Assembly: GCF_040115645.1 (NCBI RefSeq)
Contig: NW_027096026.1
Span: forward strand, 558,001-622,000
Length of the DNA stretch: 64,000 nt
Source of the DNA: Euwallacea fornicatus
Taxonomy: Eukaryota > Arthropoda > Insecta > Coleoptera > Curculionidae
Direction: 5' to 3'
Shown here: positions 26,321-39,700 of the stretch, in pieces
How the letters are laid out: the number at the start of each line of letters is the position of its first letter
Position numbering within the stretch: position 1 is the first letter of the stretch
Notes under the pieces: model-generated
The model's input: only the letters and a program-made list of their open reading frames with translations
What the model was told of the DNA's origin: nothing
Database searches by the model: none
Translations under genes and position numbers: made by a program

Positions 26321-27769
26321 ATTTTTCATGGAAATTCAACAAGATGCAATCATAATGTGTTGTGACATCTTCAAAATCTCGTCGAGCTGATTAATTTGAC
26401 ACTTAGTTTAACAAATTTGGACCTCATTTGCCGAAGTTATCGAGATTCAAAGTTTGAAAAGTCACAAAAGTTGTGTGTTTGAGCACATAAAGTACTATTT
26501 TTCATGGCAATTCAACAAGATGCAATCATAATGTGTTGTGACATCTTCAAAATCTCGTCGAGCTGATTAATTTGACACTTTGTTTAAGAAATTTGGTCCA
26601 TATTTGCCGAATTTATCGAGCTTCAAAGTTTGAAAAGTCACAAAAGTTGTGTGTTTGAGCACATAAATTACTATTTTTCATGGAAATTCAACAAGATGCA
26701 ATCATAATGTGTTGTGACATCTTCAAAATCTTGTCGAGCTGATTAATTTGACACTTTGCTTAACAAATTTGGACCTCATTTGCCGAATTTATCGAGCTTC
26801 AAAGTTTGAAAAGTCACAAAAGTTGTGTGTTTGAGCACATAAAGTACTATTTTTCATGGAAATTCAACAAGATGCAATCATGATGTGTTGTGACATCTTC
26901 AAAATCTCGTCGAGCTGATTAATTTGACACTTTGTTTAACAAATTTGGTCCACATTTGCCGAATTTATCGAGCTTCAAAGTTTGAAAAGTCACAAAAGTT
27001 GTGTGTTTGAGCACATAAATTACTATTTTTCATGGAAATTCAACAAGATGCAATCATAATGTGTTGTGACATCTTCAAAATCTCGTCGAGCTGATTAATT
27101 TGACACTTTGCTTAACAAATTTGGACCTCATTTGCCGAATTTATCGAGCTTCAAACTTTGTAAAGTCACAAAAGTTGTGTGTTTGAGCACATAAAGTACT
27201 ATTTTTCATGGAAATTCAACAAGATGCAATCATGATGTGTTGTGACATCTTCAAAATCTCGTCGAGCTGATTAATTTGACACTTTGTTTAAGAAATTTGG
27301 TCCACATTTGCCGAATTTATCGAGCTTCAAAGTTTGAAAAGTCACAAAAGTTGTGTGTTTGAGCACATAAATTACTATTTTTCATGGAAATTCAACAAGA
27401 TGCAATCATAATGTGTTGTGACATCTTCAAAATCTCGTCGAGCTGATTAATTTGACACTTTGCTTAACAAATTTGGACCTCATTTGCCGAATTTATCGAG
27501 CTTCAAACTTTGAAAAGTCACAAAAGTTGTGTGTTTGAGCACATAAAGTACTATTTTTCATGGAAATTCAACAAGATGCAATCATGATGTGTTGTGACAT
27601 CTTCAAAATCTCGTCGAGCTGATTAATGTGACACTTTGTTTAACAAATTTGGTTCTCATTTGCCGAAGTTATCGAGCTTCAAACTTTGTAAAGTCACAAA
27701 AGTTGTGTGTTTGAGCACATAAATTACTATTTTTCATGGAAATTCAACAAGATGCAATCATAATGTGTT
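26321..27769. repeat. A-type monomers linking two HOR blocks
   Basis: Eight monomers of mixed type, alternating 'tttaagaaa/gtccac' and 'gcttaac/gacctc'. The variant 'tcttgtcgag' at 26,731 recurs only at 47,323, which is 117 monomers (20,592 bp) away, with the same neighbours ('gtccatatttg' before, 'gcttaac' after). Confidence 0.72.
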
Positions 27770-29221
27770 GTGACATCTTCAAAATCTCGTCGAGCTGATT
27801 AATTTGACACTTTGCTTAACAAATTTGGACCTCATTTGCCGAAGTTATCGAGCTTCAAAATTTGAAAAGTCAAAAAAGTTGTGTGTTTGAGCACATAAAT
27901 TACTATTTTTCATGGAAATTCAACAAGATGCAATCATAATGTGTTGTGACATCTTCAAAATCTCGTCGAGCTGATTAATTTGACACTTTGCTTAACAAAT
28001 TTGGACCTCATTTGCCGAATTTATCGAGCTTCAAAGTTTGAAAAGTCACAACAGTTGTGTGTTTGAGCACATAAAGTACTATTTTTCTTGGAAATTCAAC
28101 AAGATGCAATCATGATATGTTGTGACATCTTCAAAATGTCATCGAGCTGATTAATTTGACACTTTGTTTAACAAATTTGGTTCTCATTTGCCGAAGTTAT
28201 CGAGCTTCAAACTTTGAAAAGTCACAAAAGTTGTGTGTTTGAGCACATAAAGTACTATTTTTCTTGGAAATTCAACAAGATCCAATCATGATATGTTGTG
28301 ACATCTTCAAAATGTCGTCGAGCTGATTAATTTGACACTTAGTTTAACAAATTTGGACCTCATTTGCCGAAGTTATCGAGATTCAAAGTTTGAAAAGTCA
28401 CAAAAGTTGTGTGTTTGAGCACATAAAGTACTATTTTTCATGGAAATTCAACAAGATGCAATCATGATGTGTTGTGACATCTTCAAAATCTCGTCGAGCT
28501 GATTAATTTGACACTTTGCTTAACAAATTTGGACCTCATTTGCCGAAGTTATCGAGCTTCAAAATTTGAAAAGTCAAAAAAGTTGTGTGTTTGAGCACAT
28601 AAATTACTATTTTTCATGGAAATTCAACAAGATGCAATCATAATGTGTTGTGACATCTTCAAAATCTCGTCGAGCTGATTAATTTGACACTTTGCTTAAC
28701 AAATTTGGACCTCATTTGCCGAATTTATCGAGCTTCAAAGTTTGAAAAGTCACAACAGTTGTGTGTTTGAGCACATAAAGTACTATTTTTCTTGGAAATT
28801 CAACAAGATGCAATCATGATATGTTGTGACATCTTCAAAATGTCATCGAGCTGATTAATTTGACACTTTGTTTAACAAATTTGGTTCTCATTTGCCGAAG
28901 TTATCGAGCTTCAAACTTTGAAAAGTCACAAAAGTTGTGTGTTTGAGCACATAAAGTACTATTTTTCTTGGAAATTCAACAAGATCCAATCATGATATGT
29001 TGTGACATCTTCAAAATGTCGTCGAGCTGATTAATTTGACACTTAGTTTAACAAATTTGGACCTCATTTGCCGAAGTTATCGAGATTCAAAGTTTGAAAA
29101 GTCACAAAAGTTGTGTGTTTGAGCACATAAAGTACTATTTTTCATGGAAATTCAACAAGATGCAATCATGATGTGTTGTGACATCTTCAAAATCTCGTCG
29201 AGCTGATTAATTTGACACTTT
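27770..29221. repeat. 4-monomer HOR, two copies (704-bp period), second K locus
   Basis: Copies are about 27,770-28,473 and 28,474-29,221. The k1-k4 order is as at 1.4-2.8 kb, with 'caacag' at 28,051 and 28,755 and 'gatccaatc' at about 28,280 and 28,984. The k1 monomers here carry 'gcttaac...gacctc...gaagtt', and the k3 monomers end in 'tgtcgtcg' where the first locus has 'tgtcatcg'. I saw no differences between the two copies. Confidence 0.84.
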
Positions 29222-32200
29222 GTTTAACAAATTTGGTCCACATTTGCCGAATTTATCGAGCTTCAAAGTTTGAAAAGTCACAAAAGTTGTGTGTTTGAGC
29301 ACATAAATTACTATTTTTCATGGAAATTCAACAAGATGCAATCATAATGTGTTGTGACATCTTCAAAATCTCGTCGAGCTGATTAATTTGACACTTTGCT
29401 TAACAAATTTGGACCTCATTTGCCGAATTTATCGAGCTTCAAACTTTGTAAAGTCACAAAAGTTGTGTGTTTGAGCACATAAAGTACTAATTTTCATGGA
29501 AATTCAACAAGATGCAATCATGATGTGTTGTGACATCTTCAAAATCTCGTCGAGCTGATTAATTTGACACTTTGCTTAACAAATTTGGACCTCATTTGCC
29601 GAATTTATCGAGCTTCAAAGTTTGAAAAGTCACAAAAGTTGTGTGTTTGAGCACATAAAGTACTAATTTTCTTGGAAATTCAACAAGATGCAATCATGAT
29701 ATGTTGTGACATCTTCAAAATGTCGTCGAGCTGATTAATGTGACACTTTGTTTAACAATGTTGGTACTCATTTGCCGAAGTTATCGAGCTTCAAAATTTG
29801 AAAAGTCACAAAAGTTGTGTGTTTGAGCACATAAATTACTATTTTTCATGGAAATTCAACAAGATGCAATCATCATGTGTTGTGACATCTTCAAAATCTC
29901 GTCGAGCTGATTAATTTGACACTTTGCTTAACAAATTTGGACCTCATTTGCCGAATTTATCGAGCTTCAAAGTTTGAAAAGTCACAAAAGTTGTGTGTTT
30001 GAGCACATAAAGTACTATTTTTCTTGGAAATTCAACAAGATGCAATCATGATGTGTTGTGACATCTTCAAAATCTCGTCGAGCTGGTTAATGTGACACTT
30101 TGTTTAACAATGTTGGTACTCATTTGCCTAAGTTATCGAGCTTCAAACTTTGAAAAGTCACAAAAGTTGTGTGTTTGAGCACATAAAGTACTATTTTTCA
30201 TGGAAATTCAACAAGATGCAATCATGATGTGTTGTGACATCTTCAAAATCTCGTCGAGCTGATTAATGTGACACTTTGTTTAACAAATTTGGTTCTCATT
30301 TGCCGAAGTTATCGAGCTTCAAACTTTGTAAAGTCACAAAAGTTGTGTGTTTGAGCACATAAAGTACTATTTTTCTTGGAAATTCAACAAGATGCAATCA
30401 TGATATGTTGTGACATCTTCAAAATGTCATCGAGCTGATTAATTTGACACTTTGTTTAAGAAATTTGGTCCACATTTGCCGAATTTATCGAGCTTCAAAG
30501 TTTGAAAAGTCACAAAAGTTGTGTGTTTGAGCACATAAATTACTATTTTTCATGGAAATTCAACAAGATGCAATCATAATGTGTTGTGACATCTTCAAAA
30601 TCTCGTCGAGCTGATTAATTTGACACTTTGCTTAACAAATTTGGACCTCATTTGCCGAATTTATCGAGCTTCAAAGTTTGAAAAGTCACAAAAGTTGTGT
30701 GTTTGAGCACATAAAGTACTATTTTTCATGGAAATTCAACAAGATGCAATCATGATGTGTTGTGACATCTTCAAAATCTCGTCGAGCTGATTAATTTGAC
30801 ACTTTGTTTAACAAATTTGGTTCTCATTTGCCGAAGTTATCGAGCTTCAAACTTTGTAAAGTCACAAAAGTTGTGTGTTTGAGCACATAAAGTACTATTT
30901 TTCATGGAAATTCAACAAGATGCAATCATGATGTGTTGTGACATCTTCAAAATCTCGTCGAGCTGATTAATTTGACACTTTGTTTAACAATGTTGGTACT
31001 CATTTGCCGAAGTTATCGAGCTTCAAAGTTTGAAAAGTCACAAAAGTTGTGTGTTTGAGCACATAAAGTACAATTTTTCATGGAAATTCAACAAGATGCA
31101 ATCATGAAGTGTTGTGACATCTTCAAAATCTCGTCGAGCTGATTAATGTGACACTTTGTTTAACAAAGTTGGTACTCATTTGCCGAAGTTATCGAGCTTC
31201 AAACTTTGTGAAGTCACAAAAGTTGTGTGTTTGAGCACATAAAGTACAATTTTTCATGGAAATTCAACAAGATGCAATCATGAAGTGTTGTGACATCTTC
31301 AAAATCTCGTCGAGCTGATTAATGTGACACTTTGTTTAACAAATTTGGTTCTCATTTGCCGAAGTTATCGAGCTTCAAACTTTGTAAAGTCACAAAAGTT
31401 GTGTGTTTGAGCACATAAAGTACAATTTTTCATGGAAATTCAACAAGATGCAATCATGAAGTGTTGTGACATCTTCAAAATCTCGTCGAGCTGATTAATG
31501 TGACACTTTGTTTAACAAAGTTGGTACTCATTTGCCGAAGTTATCGAGCTTCAAAGTTTGAAAAGTCACAAAAGTTGTGTGTTTGAGCACATAAAGTACA
31601 ATTTTTCATGGAAATTCAACAAGATGCAATCATGATGTGTTGTGACATCTTCAAAATCTCGTCGAGCTGATTAATTTGACACTTTGTTTAACAAATTTGG
31701 TTCTCATTTGCCGAAGTTATCGAGCTTCAAACTTTGTAAAGTCACAAAAGTTGTGTGTTTGAGCACATAAAGTACAATTTTTCATGGAAATTCAACAAGA
31801 TGCAATCATAATGTGTTGTGACATCTTCAAAATCTCGTCGAGCTGATTAATTTGACACTTTGTTTAAGAAATTTGGTCCATATTTGCCGAATTTATCGAG
31901 CTTCAAAGTTTGAAAAGTCACAAAAGTTGTGTGTTTGAGCACATAAATTACTATTTTTCATGGAAATTCAACAAGATGCAATCATAATGTGTTGTGACAT
32001 CTTCAAAATCTCGTCGAGCTGATTAATTTGACACTTTGCTTAACAAATTTGGACCTCATTTGCCGAATTTATCGAGCTTCAAAGTTTGAAAAGTCACAAA
32101 AGTTGTGTGTTTGAGCACATAAAGTACTATTTTTCATGGAAATTCAACAAGATGCAATCATGATGTGTTGTGACATCTTCAAAATCTCGTCGAGCTGATT

Positions 32201-33539
32201 AATTTGACACTTTGTTTAACAAATTTGGTTCTCATTTGCCGAAGTTATCGAGCTTCAAACTTTGTAAAGTCACAAAAGTTGTGTGTTTGAGCACATAAAG
32301 TACTATTTTTCATGGAAATTCAACAAGATGCAATCATGATGTGTTGTGACATCTTCAAAATCTCGTCGAGCTGATTAATTTGACACTTTGTTTAACAAAT
32401 TTGGTTCTCATTTGCCGAAGTTATCGAGCTTCAAACTTTGTAAAGTCACAAAAGTTGTGTGTTTGAGCACATAAAGTACTATTTTTCTTGGAAATTCAAC
32501 AAGATGCAATCATGATATGTTGTGACATCTTCAAAATCTCGTCGAGCTGATTAATTTGACACTTTGCTTAACAAATTTGGACCTCATTTGCCGAAGTTAT
32601 CGAGATTCAAAGTTTGAAAAGTCACAAAAGTTGTGTGTTTGAGCACATAAAGTACTATTTTTCTTGGAAATTCAACAAGATGCAATCATGATATGTTGTG
32701 ACATCTTCAAAATGTCGTCGAGCTGATTAATGTGACACTTTGTTTAACAATGTTGGTACTCATTTGCCGAAGTTATCGAGCTTCAAACTTTGTAAAGTCA
32801 CAAAAGTTGTGTGTTTGAGCACATAAAGTACAATTTTTCATGGAAATTCAACAAGATGCAATCATGATGTGTTGTGACATCTTCAAAATCTCGTCGAGCT
32901 GATTAATTTGACACTTTGTTTAACAAATTTGGTCCACATTTGCCGAATTTATCGAGCTTCAAAGTTTGAAAAGTCACAAAAGTTGTGTGTTTGAGCACAT
33001 AAATTACTATTTTTCATGGAAATTCAACAAGATGCAATCATAATGTGTTGTGACATCTTCAAAATCTCGTCGAGCTGATTAATTTGACACTTTGCTTAAC
33101 AAATTTGGACCTCATTTGCCGAATGTATCGAGCTTCAAACTTTGTAAAGTCACAAAAGTTGTGTGTTTGAGCACATAAAGTACTATTTTTCATGGAAATT
33201 CAACAAGATGCAATCATGATGTGTTGTGACATCTTCAAAATCTCGTCGAGCTGATTAATTTGACACTTTGTTTAAGAAATTTGGTCCACATTTGCCGAAT
33301 TTATCGAGCTTCAAAGTTTGAAAAGTCACAAAAGTTGTGTGTTTGAGCACATAAATTACTATTTTTCATGGAAATTCAACAAGATGCAATCATAATGTGT
33401 TGTGACATCTTCAAAATCTCGTCGAGCTGATTAATTTGACACTTTGCTTAACAAATTTGGACCTCATTTGCCGAATTTATCGAGCTTCAAAGTTTGAAAA
33501 GTCACAAAAGTTGTGTGTTTGAGCACATAAAGTACTAAT

Positions 33540-34419
33540 TTTCTTGGAAATTCAACAAGATGCAATCATGATATGTTGTGACATCTTCAAAATCTCGTCG
33601 AGCTGATTAATTTGACACTTTGCTTAACAAATTTGGACCTCATTTGCCGAATTTATCGAGCTTCAAAGTTTGAAAAGTCACAAAAGTTGTGTGTTTGAGC
33701 ACATAAAGTACTATTTTTCTTGGAAATTCAACAAGATGCAATCATGATGTGTTGTGACATCTTCAAAATCTCGTCGAGCTGGTTAATGTGACACTTTGTT
33801 TAACAATGTTGGTACTCATTTGCCGAAGTTATCGAGCTTCAAACTTTGAAAAGTCACAAAAGTTGTGTGTTTGAGCACATAAAGTACTATTTTTCATGGA
33901 AATTCAACAAGATGCAATCATGATGTGTTGTGACATCTTCAAAATCTCGTCGAGCTGATTAATGTGACACTTTGTTTAACAAATTTGGTTCTCATTTGCC
34001 GAAGTTATCGAGCTTCAAACTTTGTAAAGTCACAAAAGTTGTGTGTTTGAGCACATAAAGTACTATTTTTCTTGGAAATTCAACAAGATGCAATCATGAT
34101 GTGTTGTGACATCTTCAAAATCTCGTCGAGCTGATTAATTTGACACTTTGCTTAACAAATTTGGACCTCATTTGCCGAATTTATCGAGCTTCAAAGTTTG
34201 AAAAGTCACAAAAGTTGTGTGTTTGAGCACATAAAGTACTAATTTTCTTGGAAATTCAACAAGATGCAATCATGATATGTTGTGACATCTTCAAAATCTC
34301 GTCGAGCTGATTAATTTGACACTTTGCTTAACAAATTTGGACCTCATTTGCCGAATTTATCGAGCTTCAAAGTTTGAAAAGTCACAAAAGTTGTGTGTTT
34401 GAGCACATAAAGTACTAAT
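33540..34419. repeat. Five-monomer internal expansion in copy 1
   Basis: Approximate extent; alignment is ambiguous because the added monomers duplicate their neighbours. Copy 2 has one 'actaattttc' monomer before the 'ctggttaatg' string; copy 1 has three (about 33,534, 34,238 and 34,414) and two 'ctggttaatg' strings (33,777 and 34,657). The change from a 40- to a 35-monomer offset gives an expansion of exactly 880 bp. Confidence 0.78.
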
Positions 34420-34980
34420 TTTCTTGGAAATTCAACAAGATGCAATCATGATATGTTGTGACATCTTCAAAATCTCGTCGAGCTGATTAATTTGACACTT
34501 TGCTTAACAAATTTGGACCTCATTTGCCGAATTTATCGAGCTTCAAAGTTTGAAAAGTCACAAAAGTTGTGTGTTTGAGCACATAAAGTACTATTTTTCT
34601 TGGAAATTCAACAAGATGCAATCATGATGTGTTGTGACATCTTCAAAATCTCGTCGAGCTGGTTAATGTGACACTTTGTTTAACAATGTTGGTACTCATT
34701 TGCCGAAGTTATCGAGCTTCAAACTTTGAAAAGTCACAAAAGTTGTGTGTTTGAGCACATAAAGTACTATTTTTCATGGAAATTCAACAAGATGCAATCA
34801 TGATGTGTTGTGACATCTTCAAAATCTCGTCGAGCTGATTAATGTGACACTTTGTTTAACAAATTTGGTTCTCATTTGCCGAAGTTATCGAGCTTCAAAC
34901 TTTGTAAAGTCACAAAAGTTGTGTGTTTGAGCACATAAAGTACTATTTTTCTTGGAAATTCAACAAGATGCAATCATGAT

Positions 34981-35004
34981 GAGTTATGTCATTTTAAAGA
35001 TCTC
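34981..35004. other. B-type patch (5 of 7), recombinant form
   Basis: Here the monomer carries 'ctatttttcttgg', and the linked 'ctatttgtcttgg' sits in the next monomer (about 35,122) with 'cataatg'. The two markers have been separated, as a crossover between patched monomers would do. Confidence 0.82.
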
Positions 35005-36769
35005 GTCGAGCTGATTAATGTGACACTTTGTTTAACAATGTTGGTACTCATTTGCCGAAGTTATCGAGCTTCAAACTTTGTAAAGTCACAAAAGTTGTGT
35101 GTTTGAGCACATAAAGTACTATTTGTCTTGGAAATTCAACAAGATGCAATCATAATGTGTTGTGACATCTTCAAAATCTCGTCGAGCTGATTAATGTGAC
35201 ACTTTGTTTAACAATGTTGGTACTCATTTGCCGAATTTATCGAGCTTCAAAGTTTGAAAAGTCACAAAAGTTGTGTGTTTGAGCACATAAATTACTATTT
35301 TTCATGGAAATTCAACAAGATGCAATCATAATGTGTTGTGACATCTTCAAAATCTCGTCGAGCTGATTAATTTGAGACTTTGTTTAACAAATTTGGTCCT
35401 CATTTGCCGAAGTTATCGAGCTTCAAAGTTTGAAAAGTCACAAAAGTTGTGTGTTTGAGCACATAAAGTACTATTTTTCATGGAAATTCAACAAGATGCA
35501 ATCATGATGTGTTGTGACATCTTCAAAATCTCGTCGAGCTGATTAATTTGACACTTTGTTTAACAATGTTGGTACTCATTTGCCGAAGTTATCGAGCTTC
35601 AAAGTTTGAAAAGTCACAAAAGTTGTCTGTTTGAGCACATAAAGTACTATTTTTCTTGGAAATTCAACAAGATGCAATCATGATATGTTGTGACATCTTC
35701 AAAATGTCGTCGAGCTGATTAATTTGACACTTAGTTTAACAAATTTGGACCTCATTTGCCGAAGTTATCGAGATTCAAAGTTTGAAAAGTCACAAAAGTT
35801 GTGTGTTTGAGCACATAAAGTACTATTTTTCTTGGAAATTCAACAAGATGCAATCATGATATGTTGTGACATCTTCAAAATGTCGTCGAGCTGATTAATG
35901 TGACACTTTGTTTAACAATGTTGGTACTCATTTGCCGAAGTTATCGAGCTTCAAACTTTGTAAAGTCACAAAAGTTGTGTGTTTGAGCACATAAAGTACA
36001 ATTTTTCATGGAAATTCAACAAGATGCAATCATGAAGTGTTGTGACATCTTCAAAATCTCGTCGAGCTGATTAATGTGACACTTTGTTTAACAAAGTTGG
36101 TACTCATTTGCCGAAGTTATCGAGCTTCAAAGTTTGAAAAGTCACAAAAGTTGTGTGTTTGAGCACATAAAGTACAATTTTTCATGGAAATTCAACAAGA
36201 TGCAATCATGATGTGTTGTGACATCTTCAAAATCTCGTCGAGCTGATTAATTTGACACTTTGTTTAACAAATTTGGTTCTCATTTGCCGAAGTTATCGAG
36301 CTTCAAACTTTGTAAAGTCACAAAAGTTGTGTGTTTGAGCACATAAAGTACAATTTTTCATGGAAATTCAACAAGATGCAATCATGAAGTGTTGTGACAT
36401 CTTCAAAATCTCGTCGAGCTGATTAATGTGACACTTTGTTTAACAAAGTTGGTACTCATTTGCCGAAGTTATCGAGCTTCAAAGTTTGAAAAGTCACAAA
36501 AGTTGTGTGTTTGAGCACATAAAGTACAATTTTTCATGGAAATTCAACAAGATGCAATCATGATGTGTTGTGACATCTTCAAAATCTCGTCGAGCTGATT
36601 AATTTGACACTTTGTTTAACAAATTTGGTTCTCATTTGCCGAAGTTATCGAGCTTCAAAGTTTGAAAAGTCACAAAAGTTGTGTGTTTGAGCACATAAAT
36701 TACTATTTTTCATGGAAATTCAACAAGATGCAATCATCATGTGTTGTGACATCTTCAAAATCTCGTCGA

Positions 36770-39700
36770 GCTGATTAATGTGACACTTTGTTTAACAATG
36801 TTGGTACTCATTTGCCGAAGTTATCGAGCTTCAAAATTTGAAAAGTCACAAAAGTTGTGTGTTTGAGCACATAAATTACTATTTTTCATGGAAATTCAAC
36901 AAGATGCAATCATCATGTGTTGTGACATCTTCAAAATCTCGTCGAGCTGATTAATTTGACACTTTGCTTAACAAATTTGGACCTCATTTGCCGAATTTAT
37001 CGAGCTTCAAAGTTTGAAAAGTCACAAAAGTTGTGTGTTTGAGCACATAAAGTACTATTTTTCTTGGAAATTCAACAAGATGCAATCATGATGTGTTGTG
37101 ACATCTTCAAAATCTCGTCGAGCTGGTTAATGTGACACTTTGTTTAACAATGTTGGTACTCATTTGCCGAAGTTATCGAGCTTCAAACTTTGAAAAGTCA
37201 CAAAAGTTGTGTGTTTGAGCACATAAAGTACTATTTTTCATGGAAATTCAACAAGATGCAATCATGATGTGTTGTGACATCTTCAAAATCTCGTCGAGCT
37301 GATTAATGTGACACTTTGTTTAACAAATTTGGTTCTCATTTGCCGAAGTTATCGAGCTTCAAACTTTGTAAAGTCACAAAAGTTGTGTGTTTGAGCACAT
37401 AAAGTACTATTTTTCTTGGAAATTCAACAAGATGCAATCATGATATGTTGTGACATCTTCAAAATGTCATCGAGCTGATTAATTTGACACTTTGTTTAAG
37501 AAATTTGGTCCACATTTGCCGAATTTATCGAGCTTCAAAGTTTGAAAAGTCACAAAAGTTGTGTGTTTGAGCACATAAATTACTATTTTTCATGGAAATT
37601 CAACAAGATGCAATCATAATGTGTTGTGACATCTTCAAAATCTCGTCGAGCTGATTAATTTGACACTTTGCTTAACAAATTTGGACCTCATTTGCCGAAT
37701 TTATCGAGCTTCAAAGTTTGAAAAGTCACAAAAGTTGTGTGTTTGAGCACATAAAGTACTATTTTTCATGGAAATTCAACAAGATGCAATCATGATGTGT
37801 TGTGACATCTTCAAAATCTCGTCGAGCTGATTAATTTGACACTTTGTTTAACAAATTTGGTTCTCATTTGCCGAAGTTATCGAGCTTCAAACTTTGTAAA
37901 GTCACAAAAGTTGTGTGTTTGAGCACATAAAGTACTATTTTTCATGGAAATTCAACAAGATGCAATCATGATGTGTTGTGACATCTTCAAAATCTCGTCG
38001 AGCTGATTAATTTGACACTTTGTTTAACAATGTTGGTACTCATTTGCCGAAGTTATCGAGCTTCAAAGTTTGAAAAGTCACAAAAGTTGTGTGTTTGAGC
38101 ACATAAAGTACAATTTTTCATGGAAATTCAACAAGATGCAATCATGAAGTGTTGTGACATCTTCAAAATCTCGTCGAGCTGATTAATGTGACACTTTGTT
38201 TAACAAAGTTGGTACTCATTTGCCGAAGTTATCGAGCTTCAAACTTTGTAAAGTCACAAAAGTTGTGTGTTTGAGCACATAAAGTACAATTTTTCATGGA
38301 AATTCAACAAGATGCAATCATGAAGTGTTGTGACATCTTCAAAATCTCGTCGAGCTGATTAATGTGACACTTTGTTTAACAAATTTGGTTCTCATTTGCC
38401 GAAGTTATCGAGCTTCAAACTTTGTAAAGTCACAAAAGTTGTGTGTTTGAGCACATAAAGTACAATTTTTCATGGAAATTCAACAAGATGCAATCATGAA
38501 GTGTTGTGACATCTTCAAAATCTCGTCGAGCTGATTAATGTGACACTTTGTTTAACAAAGTTGGTACTCATTTGCCGAAGTTATCGAGCTTCAAAGTTTG
38601 AAAAGTCACAAAAGTTGTGTGTTTGAGCACATAAAGTACAATTTTTCATGGAAATTCAACAAGATGCAATCATGATGTGTTGTGACATCTTCAAAATCTC
38701 GTCGAGCTGATTAATTTGACACTTTGTTTAACAAATTTGGTTCTCATTTGCCGAAGTTATCGAGCTTCAAACTTTGTAAAGTCACAAAAGTTGTGTGTTT
38801 GAGCACATAAAGTACAATTTTTCATGGAAATTCAACAAGATGCAATCATAATGTGTTGTGACATCTTCAAAATCTCGTCGAGCTGATTAATTTGACACTT
38901 TGTTTAAGAAATTTGGTCCATATTTGCCGAATTTATCGAGCTTCAAAGTTTGAAAAGTCACAAAAGTTGTGTGTTTGAGCACATAAATTACTATTTTTCA
39001 TGGAAATTCAACAAGATGCAATCATAATGTGTTGTGACATCTTCAAAATCTCGTCGAGCTGATTAATTTGACACTTTGCTTAACAAATTTGGACCTCATT
39101 TGCCGAATTTATCGAGCTTCAAAGTTTGAAAAGTCACAAAAGTTGTGTGTTTGAGCACATAAAGTACTATTTTTCATGGAAATTCAACAAGATGCAATCA
39201 TGATGTGTTGTGACATCTTCAAAATCTCGTCGAGCTGATTAATTTGACACTTTGTTTAACAAATTTGGTTCTCATTTGCCGAAGTTATCGAGCTTCAAAC
39301 TTTGTAAAGTCACAAAAGTTGTGTGTTTGAGCACATAAAGTACTATTTTTCATGGAAATTCAACAAGATGCAATCATGATGTGTTGTGACATCTTCAAAA
39401 TCTCGTCGAGCTGATTAATTTGACACTTTGTTTAACAATGTTGGTACTCATTTGCCGAAGTTATCGAGCTTCAAAGTTTGAAAAGTCACAAAAGTTGTCT
39501 GTTTGAGCACATAAAGTACTATTTTTCTTGGAAATTCAACAAGATGCAATCATGATATGTTGTGACATCTTCAAAATGTCGTCGAGCTGATTAATTTGAC
39601 ACTTAGTTTAACAAATTTGGACCTCATTTGCCGAAGTTATCGAGATTCAAAGTTTGAAAAGTCACAAAAGTTGTGTGTTTGAGCACATAAAGTACTATTT

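Larger units (their letters stand above)
29730..36698. repeat. Large segmental duplication, copy 1 (about 7.0 kb)
   Basis: Matches 36,770-42,858. Shared rare markers include 'catcatgtg' (29,871/36,911), 'gaatgtatcg' (33,121/40,161), 'ctggttaatg' (30,081/37,121) and the B patch (34,981/41,141). The offset is 7,040 bp (40 monomers) up to about 33.5 kb and 6,160 bp (35 monomers) after it, because this copy has five extra monomers at about 33.5-34.5 kb. Private changes noticed are 'gcctaag' at about 30,128 and 'tttgtgaag' at about 31,209. Confidence 0.87.
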
